Shown: positions 36,095-47,774, counted from the first letter of the stretch. The stretch: 64,000 nt of DNA from Timema cristinae (GCA_039000515.1 JBCFYV010000494.1:1-64000), one strand, 5' to 3'. Notes: generated by a model not told the origin, from the letters alone. A program made the numbers and translations.

Positions 36095-36360
36095 TTTTCA
36101 GGCTTCAATAGATTGAAAGTTGTCAATACAACATTGCTATCTTTGTCCATAACCATTTGTTCAAATGAAAGAGCTATGAGCCGAGTTAGAATAATAAAAA
36201 AATCAGGCTCAGGTCTGCGATGGGAGATGCATGGCTTTCGAACCTTATGGTTCTAGCTTCAGAGAAAGACTTGTTAGAGTCAATTCTTAATGAAGAAATA
36301 ATTGATGCCTTTTCTTTATCGTCATCGCAAAGAAAGATGTTGCTGTGCCAAATATAAGCA
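36095..36360 (+). pseudogene. hAT-like transposase C-terminal dimerisation domain, decayed
   Basis: Plus-strand pieces read VNTTLLSLSITICSNERAMS, then RVRIIKK, and after a frameshift IRLRSAMGDAWLSNLMVLAS, EKDLLESILNEEIIDAFSLS. This is the hAT C-terminal (dimerisation) pattern: an Ser/Ala-x-ER-x-FS-like helix, an RS-x-M core, then LSxL.LxSIEKD and the EIIDxFA helix. The first motif has NERAMS where SERSFS is usual. No TIRs or target duplication found. The zinc finger and RNase H-like core are not seen. Confidence 0.65.
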
Positions 36361-37440
36361 AAAGAAATAGGACTTCATCAAACCATTATTGATTTAATTT
36401 TTTATTCCTTACAAGACACTGTATTCACCATTTTTCCAATATGGCAGCCGTAAATTGCATGGATCAGAAGGGGTTTGCATTTTTCTCGTGCAGATCTTGT
36501 CTAAAATAATCATTTATAATACCATTTTATTCTGTGACAAAATTAAAAGCTACCAGCCTTGATAGAATAAGGAGAATGGATGATAGGGCGTGGACACTGG
36601 TTGATAGGATGTTAATACTGGTTGATGTGGAGACTAGTTGATAGGATGTGAATACGGGTTAATATAGAGAAAGGTTGATGGGAATTTAATACGGTTTGAT
36701 GAATTTACTGGTTGATAGGGTACGAATACTGTTAGCTAAGTTGTTTTGTCTGGTAGATAAGATGTGGAGTAAAGCTGAGGGTCAATTGATTAATACTTTG
36801 TTTTCCTATTTAGATGGAAACTTTTGTTTGTTTTGAGATATGAACTATTTGATCATTTATTTATTAGACCATTATTTCTGCTGCAAAGAATTTTTTCTTG
36901 TAAAACACAAGTGGTTTATGTTTGTAATTCATACCTTTTGTAAACCTAAGTTTACTGTTTTCAAATGTCATACTTTCAGAAGTGAATAATAAATCTTGTT
37001 GGGGTTTAATTATTTCTTATGATCATGTGAGTATATAAACTCACTCAAGTTCCAAGAACCGTAATATTTATTGGTGGTTTATTTAAAACACGTTTAGCAT
37101 TTGTGTGTAATCAGAATATTAAAAATTTGAATATCGTTTACTCTCCTTAATACGAATTCATTATAATTAGGCAATTTTGAATGAATTGGTTATTCAAATC
37201 TTTTCAATTGAGCTAAGTATAGAAGTAATTAGTAGCAATTTTTTTACAATAAGTTCTCCAAAAACTACCAATACAATAGTTCTGTTCATATTATTCTAAA
37301 TATAAGCAAAATTATTAAACGTTTTGCTAGCCAACTTTTAGCCTTTTTTTATAAAACCATTAGTTGTAAATGCAAGCATTATACTTTATCATCGCTTTAA
37401 TAGCTTTTTTTTACTCAATATAATATTGTTCTGGTGACGG
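36361..37440. other. No gene; short tandem at about 36570-36770
   Basis: At 36570-36770 a loose repeat of GGTTGATAGGATGTGAATAC-type units recurs five to six times. The rest is AT-rich with nothing recognised. Confidence 0.5.
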
Positions 37441-37551
37441 TTTGTTGCAGTTGATGATGAGCGACAGGGGGCACCCCTTACACCGCTGGGTGCCCGGACG
37501 ATGGGCTGCCATCGTCCACTCAACCTGTTCGGGATGAACATTTTTTTCCAG

Positions 37552-38915
37552 GGGAATTGACGGCCGCCACCAGTGTACAAAAGAACAAGAGAAAACTTAA
37601 ACGGAATGGTAAGTATAGGTCAGAAAGTCAGTCACCTTCCCTATCAAGACAAGAAGACCCATCTGAGAGAACATCGTTAAGTCAGCCACCTTCCGGATTA
37701 AGCCAACAAGACCCTTCTTCTCTTGAACTGGTAGCGTCATCATCAGAACAACTCCCCTTCATGGTAACATTGTAAGATCGTCCAGTCGGTCCAGTCCACC
37801 TTCCGTGTCAGGTCAACAAGGTTCTTCCTTCAGTACGGAGCATTCCAAGTCCATGATGTTACTCAAGAAGCTATTGCCACATGCAGAAAACATCTGTATT
37901 CGATGATAAGACTCGTTATCTTTTAATGAAGGCGTGTGAGTATTACAAGATAGAACAATTGGTAAGTAAATCCAATAGGGAGTCAGCCACCTTCAAGGAG
38001 TCAGCCACCTTCAAGGAGTCAGCCACCTCAGAAAGTCAGCCAACCTCCAGAAAGTCAGCAACCTCCAGAAAGTCAGCCACCTCCAGAAAGTCATCCACCT
38101 CCAGGGAGTCAGCCACCTCCAGTCAGTCAGCCACCTCCAGAAAGTCAGCCACCTCCAGAATCAGCCACCTCCAGAGTCAGCCACTCCAGTCAGTCAGCCA
38201 CCTCCAGAAAGTCATCCAGCCACCTCCAGTGAGTCAGCCACCTCCAGTGAGTCAGCCACCTCCAGTGAGTCAGCCACCTCCAGTGATTCAGCCACCTCCA
38301 GGGAGTCAGCCACCTCCAGTCAGTCAGCCACCTCCATGGAAACCAGCCACCTCCAGAAAGTCATCCACCTCCAGGGAATCATCCACCTCCAGTGAGTCAG
38401 CCACCTCCAGTGAGTCAGCCACCTCCAGTGATTCAGCCACCTCCACGGAGTCAGCCACCTCCAGTCAGTCAGCCACCTCCATGGAACCAGCCCCCTTCAG
38501 GGAATCATCCACTTCCAGGGAACCAGCCTCATCTTCTAGAAATCCATCTCAAGAGGATGGTAGAGATACATTGGTAAGTCGTTCTTCTGGGGTTTTTGAG
38601 GATTCATTCATTTTTTCTGACAATAGACCCCACTCATCACGCTCCTATGCAAAGGCGAGAAGGCGCTATCAGGCTTCACCAATGGATAGGAGCCTGATGA
38701 GGTTAATTGAGTTTAGATCGCCACCAAATTTGTGGACCTTAATTCATATATGCAGACGCTTCCCTTATTTATTCAAACACCTTCCAAACAGGCTATTTAT
38801 TAAAGGACTTCATCCATCTATCATTAAGAAACAACGCCAAGAAGAAAATTCAAGTAAGGACAGGTCGTATACACCTTCTCCGCTTAGCTACGTACATACT
38901 GTGGCATTATCGTAA
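37552..38915 (+). CDS. Putative downstream exon(s) of a Ser/Pro-rich repeat protein
   Basis: An acceptor-like TTTTTTTCCAG ends at 37551. Two bases plus the one left by the exon at 31730-31835 make a Gly codon. The frame then reads ELTAATSVQKNKRKLKRN up to a donor-like GGTAAGT (about 37611), or onward through SQSPSLSRQEDPSERTSL to a stop at 37775. A second long open stretch, 37881-38915 (344 codons), contains the 18-bp repeat region and a unique C-terminus (MDRSLMRLIEFRSPPNLWTL, then IHICRRFPYLFKHLPNRLFI). AATAAA follows at 38941. Joining the two stretches needs a splice or frameshift. Other GGTAAGT sites lie at about 37963 and 38571. Another acceptor-like GTTTGTTGCAG ends at 37450. Family not recognised; exon limits are uncertain. 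Confidence 0.35.
37980..38530 (+). repeat. 18-bp coding-type tandem repeat, open in all three forward frames
   Basis: About 28-30 copies of GAGTCAGCCACCTCCAGT, with AAAG, GTGA, GGGA and CAGT variants at the junction. One frame gives ESATSS, the second SQPPPV or SQPPPE, the third VSHLQ. None has a stop in the consensus unit. Short indels have shifted phase several times without closing the frame. It may be part of a low-complexity protein domain. Confidence 0.85.
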
Positions 38916-38939
38916 ATATGGACACTCAGGCAGTCATTT

Positions 38940-39780
38940 AAATAAAATAAATAAGGAACGTGTTGGAATAAAGAATTAGAATGAATACGGATCAACTCAT
39001 GTATACACGAGGAAATTTTTGGAATATCTTAAAAACGGCTCTTAAAACAAATAGTAATGGGTAAGAATAGATAAGAGACGAATTGGAATTAATAAAGAAA
39101 GACAAGACCGAATAAGAATGGAGGATTTAGTTGGAATAATAAATTATAGTGTCGGGATTATTAAGAAATTATTCGGAATAATTTTGGATTATTAAGTCAG
39201 AAAAATAAAATATAGTTTGAATTAGTTGGAATTAATAATGAACTCATCGATTCATTACAGGGCGAATAAAAATAAATAAAGATCTTGTAGGAATAAATAG
39301 TAGGGAGAAATTTGGCATACATAAATTATAACAAGGCGCGATAAATAGCGAAGATTGAGTCAAAATAAATATTGAGTAGAATGATTTAGAAAATATTCCG
39401 AATAAATAAGATTGTCTTATTATTAAAAGATTGTAATAAAAATTAAAAAGTATAAAATTACAACTAATAAGGCTCATCAGAATAAATAAGTTAAAATTCC
39501 AAATGAATAAGTAATAAGTCAGAAAAAATAAGAACGAACATTAAAGAGGAAGCGGTCAGAATAAATACGTAATAAGTCGAATTTAAAAATATATGAGTCA
39601 GAATATTTAAAAGGGAATGATTTGGAATAAATAAGGGGTGAGTCTATATATATGTGTGTGTATAGTGAATAAAAAACTAGTCTTGATAAATTAGGAATGA
39701 GTTGGGATATTTTAAGAAGAATGTTTGAGAATAGATAAATAACAGCACAGAAAATAATAAAAGAGTGAGAAACAATATTA
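38940..39780. repeat. Degenerate ~21-bp A-rich satellite, array 1
   Basis: Loose repeats of a unit like GGAATAAATAAGGAACGAGT fill this stretch (for example AATAAATAAGGAACGTGTTG near 38945 and GGAATAAATAAGGGGTGAGT near 39630). The same unit builds the array at 51200-52150. Confidence 0.65.
38941..38946 (+). terminator. Poly(A) signal candidate
   Basis: AATAAA lies 26 bp after the stop codon at 38913-38915. It fits the end of the putative gene, but the A-rich satellite that begins here also creates AATAAA by itself. Confidence 0.3.
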
Positions 39781-39785
39781 TCATC

Positions 39786-40237
39786 ATCACAAGAAACTGT
39801 TTCCGGCCTGTGGCCGGTTCTGTTTAGTAAAATGCCTCATCTCCCTCCTGTACTCTCTTCTAATCTGCTCCTCTCACTTGCACACTTGTTGCTGTCTGTT
39901 CCTTCCATCTTGTTCTTGGTCCTCGTTGTCGTCTCTTCCCTACATACTTCACATTCAATAATCTTCTTGGAATCCTCTCCCTTACCATCCTAATTACATG
40001 TCCATACCATCTCATCCTAGCTTCCTCTACTATCTCATGTACATCAACTCTAGATCTTACTTCTTCATTCCTGATCCTATCTCTTCTGGTGCTCCTCAAA
40101 AACTTCATTCCCATGGCCTTCACTTTCCTTTCTCTTTTATCCAAAGGCCAAGTTTCCGTTGCATAAATTACTATTGGTTTATGCGGTACTTCCCTACACT
40201 TACTTACACAATAACACTTGTTTACAAAGTTAAACAT
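39786..40237 (-). pseudogene. LINE ORF2 C-terminus, decayed
   Basis: The minus strand carries an open frame (39860-40237) reading IVIYATETWPLDKRERKVKA, then MRWYGHVIRMVRERIPRRLL and RRQRGPRTRWKEQ. This is the classic end of non-LTR retrotransposon reverse-transcriptase proteins (YGxETW, RxRWYGHV, RGRPxxRW). The 3' side ends in a short GAT repeat (ATCATCATCA on the plus strand, about 39780), a probable tail. It belongs to a different LINE lineage from 11219, which has LWWAGHV. The upstream reverse-transcriptase core is absent, so this is a 5'-truncated, dead copy. Confidence 0.85.
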
Positions 40238-40437
40238 ATTTTTGGCAAAAAGAAATGTCTGACTATGATTGTATATTTATGCTAAATTCAAATATGTAAC
40301 TAGTTTTTTTCTACCATGCATGGATTTTTAGTGATATAATAGTCTAATTCTGAAAAACTGTACTTAATCACATACCGGTACATTTAAAACATTATTAATA
40401 TAAACTAAAAAGTGACAGTTGATTATTTTCTATTATA

Positions 40438-40740
40438 ATTAGCTTCTGAAACATCCCTCTTAAGTGCCAGCAATAGTTTGCGATCATACAGAACTCCTCT
40501 TTCCCATGATCAAAATGTCTTGGTGGAAATGTTCCACGCTGAGGTTCTTGCGGAAGAAATTTAAATGATAGTCCATAAAATGAATTTTAAGCAACAATTA
40601 CACCCCATATCTTTGACTTACTGCAAGAGTTAATCCACATTGTCATTGTAGTTCTATGCTATAAAGTTTTCCAAAAATGTTTCTGTTAACACTTAAGAAT
40701 GATCCACATGCTGTATTTTCAAATTGGCTCACTATATCAT
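40438..40740 (-). pseudogene. Fossil of an uncharacterised invertebrate repeat-encoded protein
   Basis: The minus strand gives LLKIHFMDYHLNFFRKNLSV, then EHFHQDILIMGKRS, and in another frame YCWHL / LKRDVSEANYNR. This order (KIHFLxSHLDFFPxN, then ERFHQDI, then DYCWxLKRD) is one I associate with a high-copy, unnamed arthropod protein family; its function is unknown to me. Stops and frameshifts are present. 50230-51190 may hold an earlier part of the same family, also on the minus strand. Confidence 0.5.
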
Positions 40741-41479
40741 CAAGTTGGTATAAATATAGAGTAACTCGTTATAGATAAAGAACGAATAGGTATAAAAATA
40801 ATTATATGATGTTCTTTAACTAAAAAAAAGTCTGAATGAATAATCAACAATTCAAAATTAATAATAAATTTGTGAGAGTAAATAAGAAGTATAAGTCTTC
40901 TTTGCTGGTGATAAGAAATTGAAAGTTTTTAATCCCGTTGAGTGTATTGAGGTTCGTTTTTTCAAAATCGTTGCAATCTCTTCCCTACAAAATTGCTCAT
41001 ACATTTATTCTACATTTACCTAGAACCATGCCATAATTAATGCATAAGTGTGCAGAGGAAGGCACCTATTATCGTGACATAAGCATACAGGACAGTATTA
41101 CATGATGCTGTTGTGGTACTGGGAGGTGTCATCCCGGTTGACATTTGCATTTAGAAGGGAATTTTAAGAAGATCTGATTAATTTATAGGTGCTAATGAGA
41201 AGTTTTAAAACAATGATAATATGAGAGCCTGAGTAACCTCAAAGGAAAATAATCTGTTGAGTATTTCTCATCTTTTTAAACGAGACTATAAAAGTATGAA
41301 ATGATTAGCAATCATTACGCTACCAAGTTTGGAAGTGGCCATGGAAATTTTCTGGAAAATTATCTGGGTTTAATCTGTGTTAGGAACAAAACTGTGGACA
41401 ATGTTGTTGCAGAACTGTTTGCCACATCATGTTTGAAAGTGAGAATAACAAAGTGCTACGGATCGTGTTAGTGAAGTAA
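40741..41479. other. No gene seen
   Basis: AT-rich, no recognised feature. Confidence 0.45.
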
Positions 41480-42560
41480 ATACGTGATCGTGGTCTGGTG
41501 TAGAGAAGGAAAAGTATGTGACTCACTTGATATTTTCAAAGCGTTTTTGAAGACATCTACAAGGATTAGGAAAAGAAGAGATAAAGAAAAAGACTTTGAA
41601 ATGGTGTGATACAGCAGATGGAGGAACAGAAGAATAAAAGAATTTGACTACTGGATGTGAGATAAAGTGAGAAAGAGATTGCCTTTGAATGGTGAAGATC
41701 TGATAGGGTGGATGAAATTTAAATTATTTAAGTATGGTGAAGAAAAGATGGCGATTTTAAATCATAACATGATAAAAGAGAATAGTTTAAATGAAAGAAT
41801 GAAGTAAGACCTAATAATGGTTATGGATGAAAGGTACATTGTTTTAGGGGATGAGAGAATTTGACCTTTAAATTATGAGTAAATATTAGAAGTCCCATAT
41901 TCAAGATGAAGACAAGCAGGACTAGCTGCTAAAAGCAGTAGGCTTGATGCGCTAGGGGTATGGAGGAGGGCCTGCGGCCTACGGGCCTAAAATATTTATT
42001 GGCGTTGTACACAAGAATAACAGACTATCACTCTCCTGTGTGTTGACATTAGATAATTCAGGTGGCAGTGCAGAGTGAGTGGATAGCCCGCTTGGCTATG
42101 ATTTGGTAATGTAGACATAAATACTCAGTATTTTAAAAAGTTTTATTAGTTTGATCCAAATTCATCCTTTCGAAGAGATTTGGTATAAAGTATGGTGTTT
42201 TAGACTTTTAAAGTCCCACTAGACTTCAAACCTCCAGGAATAAAGTAAATTATTTTTGGTCGTAAACTAATCTTTGTTAATGAATTTTTTTAATTCATTT
42301 TCAGCAACACTTTCAGCCAATTATATAGACTTAATCTTTTGCTTACGGTATCTTCCTTTTGGGATTCTTTGACTTGAAAATAAATGTTATCATTGAACTT
42401 TAAAATTTAAATTATTGGTTTCTTTACCTTTAGTATAGTTATTGTTTTATATTTATAGTTATTGTTTTGTATTTTTTAAACTAAAGGGCTATTCCATGAC
42501 AATTGATACAAGAAAATACCGGTAAACTTAAATATTCAAATGAAATTTTCCTCAGTTGTT
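41480..42560 (+). repeat. Dispersed repeat 3, copy A (probable LINE debris)
   Basis: It matches about 44790-45770 in the same orientation with frequent differences. Anchors include GGTGAAGATCTGATAGG, GGGGTATGGAGGAGGGCC and TTTATTGGCGTTGTACA. Pieces read FKAFLKTSTRIRKRRDKE here and FKILKAFLITCERIRNRR in the other copy. Copy B follows a LINE endonuclease fragment, so this may be the region between endonuclease and reverse transcriptase. Confidence 0.75.
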
Positions 42561-42599
42561 ATTCATCCAATCATAGATAATTTAATAATTTTCTCTTAA

Positions 42600-43140
42600 T
42601 TAACTTTTGGGTTGAAAATTTTCTTTATTAAAAGAAAAATGGAATATTTAATATTTGCCGACTATCGTGTTTAATTAATCTCCTTCATTTGGAAATAATT
42701 AAGGTATGAAATAGAAACCAATTGAAGCGTTTCGTTTTGGCTTTAAAATTACATATCACATGATCACATAATAGTTTTTTTAAAAGTTCAGGGTTACCAT
42801 GATACAATTTTAATTTTAATTTCTCGAAAAAATAATATCTCAAAATATTGATACAAATGCACTTGTTCACTAATTTATTAATGGTTTGCATGCCTAATTT
42901 CACTATGGAATTACATTACAATTTATTTTTAATAAAATTGGGGTCATCATAAAACACATTGACAAAATTTCTCATCACAAACTCACCAAAATGAGCCGGT
43001 GCTCAAAGGCCTAGATTTTATTTACAAATAAAGAATTTAGTATTAAAAACTCACAAGAATTTTTTTTTTTTTTACATGGTATTTAACATGCTATGACTTA
43101 ATATATATATATAATATATATATAATATATATTTAATCTT
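42600..43140 (+). repeat. Dispersed repeat 4, copy A, ending in an (AT)n tract
   Basis: It matches 49550-50110 in the same orientation (anchors CTTCATTTGGAAATAATT, GTTCAGGGTTACCATGATAC, ACATGGTATTTAACATGCTA). Both copies end in an (AT)n stretch. No coding content. Confidence 0.8.
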
Positions 43141-43459
43141 AGCATGTTGCGTTGTGGTTAAGACTCCAAGAATAAAGGTTCTTGAACATTACCATCACTA
43201 AGGAACATAATTCTTGGGTGACATAAGCGTGATGATACCAGAACATAGAAATCCAAAAGAAACCTCAACCGTTCTTGAGGAAAAGTTCATTTAAGTAAAT
43301 CTCCCTCTTTGCTTTCATTTACAATGAATGAGAAAAGTATAAATACATATGTCTTTTGATGAAAGTTTATTATATATTGGTACTGAAGACACATGCTTTC
43401 AATATAGTTCACTAAACAATGTCATAATCTGCAGACATATTCCCGAACCAAAGTTTCAT

Positions 43460-43925
43460 CTTCAAGAAGTAAACACGGTTTATATACATTACAAAATTTG
43501 CAGAAGAACTTAATGAAGGTATGGCTACTGCTTTACCTGGCCTCCACCGATTTACTGGATCAGAGTTTACAACGGCTTTCCCAAGACAAGGAAAGGTTAA
43601 ACCTTTCGGGATAATGTCTAATAATGCATAATATGAGAATTTTTAGCCAGTTTAGGAGATAAAGTGGATCTTGAAAATGACTTATTCACTGGCGCCGAGC
43701 AATGTGTTTATTCCCTGTATGACAATCTTTTTGCATGTCAGTAACACAACAAGATGATACAGTCTATTCAAAATAAGATGTGTGTGTATTGTGCTTGTTA
43801 TTTTGGTTGATCTACAGGCATGCATGTAAGGGTGAGAATACCCATTTTTGAAGTTGGTCTTAGAAAACGCAGCAAAAACATACATGTTACATAGATCTTT
43901 GACACAGCAAACTTTTGTTGTCATT
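43460..43925 (+). pseudogene. Fossil of an uncharacterised invertebrate ORF (GLHxFTG family)
   Basis: Plus-strand pieces read FAEELNEGMATALPGLHRFT, GSEFTTAFPRQGKVKPFGIM, then after a frame change EFLASLGDKVDLENDLFTGA, EQCVYSLYDNLFAC. I recall this as a decayed copy of a repetitive, uncharacterised family with an ALPGLHAFTGCDxxxAFxxKGK core. The usual GCD is GSE here. Stops interrupt it. Function unknown. Confidence 0.5.
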
Positions 43926-44520
43926 AAATTATTTTCAATTAAAAAGCTGCTATTAATTAATAAGAAGTTGGAGCCGATGTAATGCCTTGATGTAAATATG
44001 ACATGGTGGCCATATTGATGACGTCATATTCCTTAACCCCACTACTGATTTTTACTAAGAGACTCATATTTTGATACACAAGTGGTAGATTCTCCAAAAA
44101 TCACAATCCCGTTTTCGGCAATCAAGGGTGAATAAAACCCGTATTATCTCTTAGACTAAAAGTATTTCCTGCGTAATTTAGAGCTTTGTGTAATAGACCA
44201 CGAATACACTACGTAGATTCAGCTAGATCCCATTAACAACAAAAACTCGTGTGAATAGGGTATAGTACAGCATCGTGCGTTGTGTAAAGTTCAAGAACCG
44301 CTTTATATTGTAGCTATTTGCAGCTATTTTAAGTTTGAGTCAAATCATCCTCACATAAATTGATTAAAGATGTCATATCTATAGTTAGGCCAGATGAAAA
44401 CGCTCATATGTGCAGAAATTAATGCCAAATCAGTGTTATGACATAGTGTTAAAACAGATTAAAGAGTCGATTTAGTTAATGGTTTCATCTTTTCAAATGA
44501 ACTATTGGTGCTAATAAAGA
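43926..44520. other. No gene seen
   Basis: AT-rich, no recognised feature. Confidence 0.45.
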
Positions 44521-44524
44521 TGTC

Positions 44525-44716
44525 CATTTGATAACCTACAAAAATACTTTAGGTCATAAGTCAAATATGGATATCACCGTAACTACCAAAGAATTGACTG
44601 AGAGCATTACAGCATGGCACATTACTGATGATATTGTCACCTCAGATCATAATTGGATTGGTTTAAAACTTGAATGTGGTGTTCGGTATCGTTGGAACAA
44701 TACAATTTTAGGTTGA
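44525..44716 (+). pseudogene. LINE endonuclease (EEP domain) C-terminal fragment
   Basis: The open stretch reads TLGHKSNMDITVTTKELTES, ITAWHITDDIVTSDHNWIGL. The NIDxTL...W.V.DD.x.SDH pattern is the end of the apurinic-like endonuclease domain of non-LTR retrotransposons; the SDH His is a catalytic residue and is kept. It is followed within 100 bp by repeat 3 copy B, probably the continuation of the same dead LINE. Confidence 0.7.
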
Positions 44717-44789
44717 GACATCCTATGGACATTTCAAGTTTCTCTGGGTCATAAAATGTCGAACGTAATGAAAATGGAAGTTACTCTTG

Positions 44790-45770
44790 ACGAGAGAGCC
44801 GGTGTAGAGAAGAGAATGTGTGTTGGACACATTTAAAATTTTAAAAGCATTTTTAATTACATGTGAAAGAATTAGGAATAGACGAGCGAAAGAAGGATCA
44901 GATCCATAATGTCATGATACATCTCATGGAGAAGCGGAGGACTAGAATAATTAAACTAATGAATGTGAGATAAAGTGGGGATAAGATTGACTTAGAATGG
45001 TGAAGATCTGATAGGATAGAAGAAATTTAAGATATTGAATGAGGGTGAAGAAATGTAGAAGATTAAGAGGATGAACGCGTAGGGGTTAGAAGTTCCTCAC
45101 TCATGATGATTATAATGATGATGACAAGCAGGACTAGCAGCCAAAATCATTAGGCTTGATGTGCTAGGGGTATGGAGGAGGGCCTTCGGCCTATGGGCCT
45201 AAAACATTTATTGGCGTTGTACAAAAGAATAACAGACTATCACTCTCATGTGTGTTGACATTAGATAATTCAGTTGGCAGTGCAGAGTGAGTGGATAGCT
45301 CGCTTGGCTATGATTTGGTAATGTAGACATAAATACCCAGTATTGAAAAAGTTTTATTAGTTCGCTCCAAATTCACCCTTTCGAAGAGATTTGGTATAAA
45401 GTATGGTGTTTATACTTTTAAAGTCCCACTAGACTTCAAACATCCAGGAATAAAGTAAATTGTTTTTGGTCGTAAAACTAATCTTTGTTAATGTATTTTT
45501 TTAATTCATTTTCAGCAACACTTTCAGCCAATTATTTATACTCTTAATCTTTTGCTTACGGTATTTTCCTTTTTGTTCTTGACTTGAAAATAAATGTTAT
45601 CATTGAACTTTAAAATTAAATTATTCTTTTATTTACCTTTAGTATAGTTATTTTTGTTTTATATTTGTATTTTTTAAACTAAAGGGCTATTCCATGACAA
45701 TTGATACAATGAAAATACCAGTAGACTTTTTAATATTCTAATGAAATTTTCCTCAGTTGTTATTCCTCCA
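44790..45770 (+). repeat. Dispersed repeat 3, copy B
   Basis: Direct repeat of 41480-42560, offset about 3.2 kb. Contains GC-rich GGCC-containing core AGGAGGGCCTTCGGCCTATG. Diverged by many substitutions and indels. Confidence 0.75.
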
Positions 45771-45839
45771 AATATAGATAATTTCATAATTTCCTCTTAT
45801 CGACATTTGATCATTAAAATTTTATTGCATTATTTTAAT

Positions 45840-46560
45840 AAGTGTATAAATATAAGCTCTAAATAGTCATTAATTTATTTCAATTCATTACAGTTATCGA
45901 GTTATAAGTAGTCAAACTTACTATTTTATCCATTTTGCGTACTAATTTTAAGGTAATGTAGTTAATGTATGGGATTAAATTTATTCTTGCTAGTCATGCA
46001 TATAGAGTGTATGCAATGAAGTACTAACAATATTTTAAATCAATTTAGTTTTTAATTTATAAGATATTTAATAGTTTTACATTTACATAATTTATGATCT
46101 TATACAAGTACTTTTCGTTTTATACCCCGATACTTCGATTTTATATCATAATGTCGTTATTTCAAATTGGTTTGGTTTATTAGTCCAACTCTACTATTTT
46201 ATTTTATTATTCACACCACGTTGATCAATGTAAACGTAAATTTGTTATGGCCATATATATGTTGTATATAATATATATAATATATATATCACCGCATCTT
46301 AATACTTGAGTGACGATTTGTGACATTTATTTAGTCTCTTTCTCCTTCCTCTAGTAATTTGGCACTTGGATAATATTGTACTGTGTTAAGTTTTATTCTT
46401 CAACTCAAATTGTCAAAAGGAACTCATCTCTTGATACATCAAAACGCGTATTGTTTTTAGACCTATAGTTTATCTGAATATTACAATTAACTTCATGAAT
46501 GTATAAAAATGAGTTTCCCTTTTATTACTTGTTATAAATTTAACATTAAAAAGATTTTAA
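45840..46560 (+). repeat. Old dispersed repeat, partner of 25300-26060
   Basis: Ordered patches of similarity only (TTTATACCCCGATACTTCGA, AATGTCGTTATTTCAAATTG, TTCATGAATGTATAAAAATG). Also contains an (AT)n tract at 46254-46290. Confidence 0.35.
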
Positions 46561-46934
46561 AAGCTTTGAAAATATATCTAATGTCACATAAATACTGCAT
46601 TTCTTTATATATTTTCTAAAAAAAATAATCATAATTTGGCGTGTTTATTGAATATGGCTAAGTTTAACCCTAAAAATGAAATGTGCCTCAAAACTATGAA
46701 AACGAAACAAAAAGGCGAAATCGAACACGAATCGTTATAGACTTTAAAACAATGAAATATTTGATCTACAATGTTTTCAGGTAATTTTAAGGCCGCATAT
46801 GGGGTGGAGGGGTGGGGGTTCAAACCCTCCACAAAATTTTATGAACAAACTATACATGACAATATTTATGATTCAAACAATATAAAAAATTAAGATACAA
46901 GTACAAATTAGGGAGCCGTGCAACCACAAAAAGC

Positions 46935-47450
46935 ACTTTGGATAGAGCTACTAGAGGTGTTTAGTATTTAGAATTTTCCCTAGCCTTCATTAATAAGGGG
47001 GTTATGTTGCAAAAAATACCCACTTCTGATAGCTTCTAGAAGTGTTTATTATTCTGAATATTTCTAGCCTTTGACAGCTATGGTGTTATTTCGCAAAACA
47101 TAAACCACTTCTGATAGTTTCTAGAGGTGTTTAATATTCAGAATATTTCCTATCCCTCGGCAGCTATGGAGTTATGTCGCAAAAAAAAACACACCTTCAG
47201 TTGGATTCTAGAGGTGTTTAGTGCTAGAATTTTTCCTAGCCTTCTGCAGTTGCGGTGTTATGTTGCAAAGAAAGAACTTCAGATACCTCCCAAAGGTGTT
47301 TAGCATTTAGAATTTCTCCTAGTTTACGGTAGTTCCAAAAAAACTTCCCCAGATAGCTTCTAGAGTTGTTTAATATTTAGAATTTGTTCTATCCTCTGGC
47401 AGTTAGAAGGTTATGGGGCAAAAAAAAATCACTTCAGATAGAATAAAATT
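46935..47450. repeat. ~83-bp tandem repeat, about six units
   Basis: Units share ACTTCTGATAGCTTCTAGAG, GTGTTTAGTATTTAGAATTT, CCTAGCCTTCGGCAGCTATG and GTTATGTTGCAAAAAAA. Spacing varies from 75 to 86 bp. Confidence 0.85.
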
Positions 47451-47455
47451 GAACT

Positions 47456-47600
47456 TGGGATCTTAGAGCGTCAATGTTCTAGCACAGTTATCCAGGATTC
47501 GTCCCTCGCTCATGATCTCATATCCACGCGCACTGACTATATAAAAGTTTAGTCAGTTTAGTCAGTGCAGACTATAACTTATGTAAATATTATAGTATAA
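47456..47600 (-). mobile_element. Relative of the 17.5-kb tRNA-like element
   Basis: GGGATCTTAGAGCGTCAATG...TCTAGCACAGTTATCCAGGATTCGTCCC parallels the tRNA-like stretch and its flank at 17540-17610. The acceptor end is diverged. A 9-bp inverted repeat CACTGACTA/TAGTCAGTG lies at 47531-47567. Confidence 0.45.
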
Positions 47601-47774
47601 GCCTTTATCAAAGGTACAGCTCTAGATCACATGATTTGACGTATGAATTAGTGAACCCATTTCTAGTTGTCAAATAATGATCTTGATATCAGTCTAAATC
47701 TTAAATTAAACTTATCCACTAAGAATCTTAGTTTGAATTACAGCTTCAACTCGGAACCCACAGTTGTTTGTTGT

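Noticed and set aside
39998..40285. Plus-strand open frame of 95 codons
   Set aside because: It is the antisense of the LINE C-terminus encoded on the minus strand.
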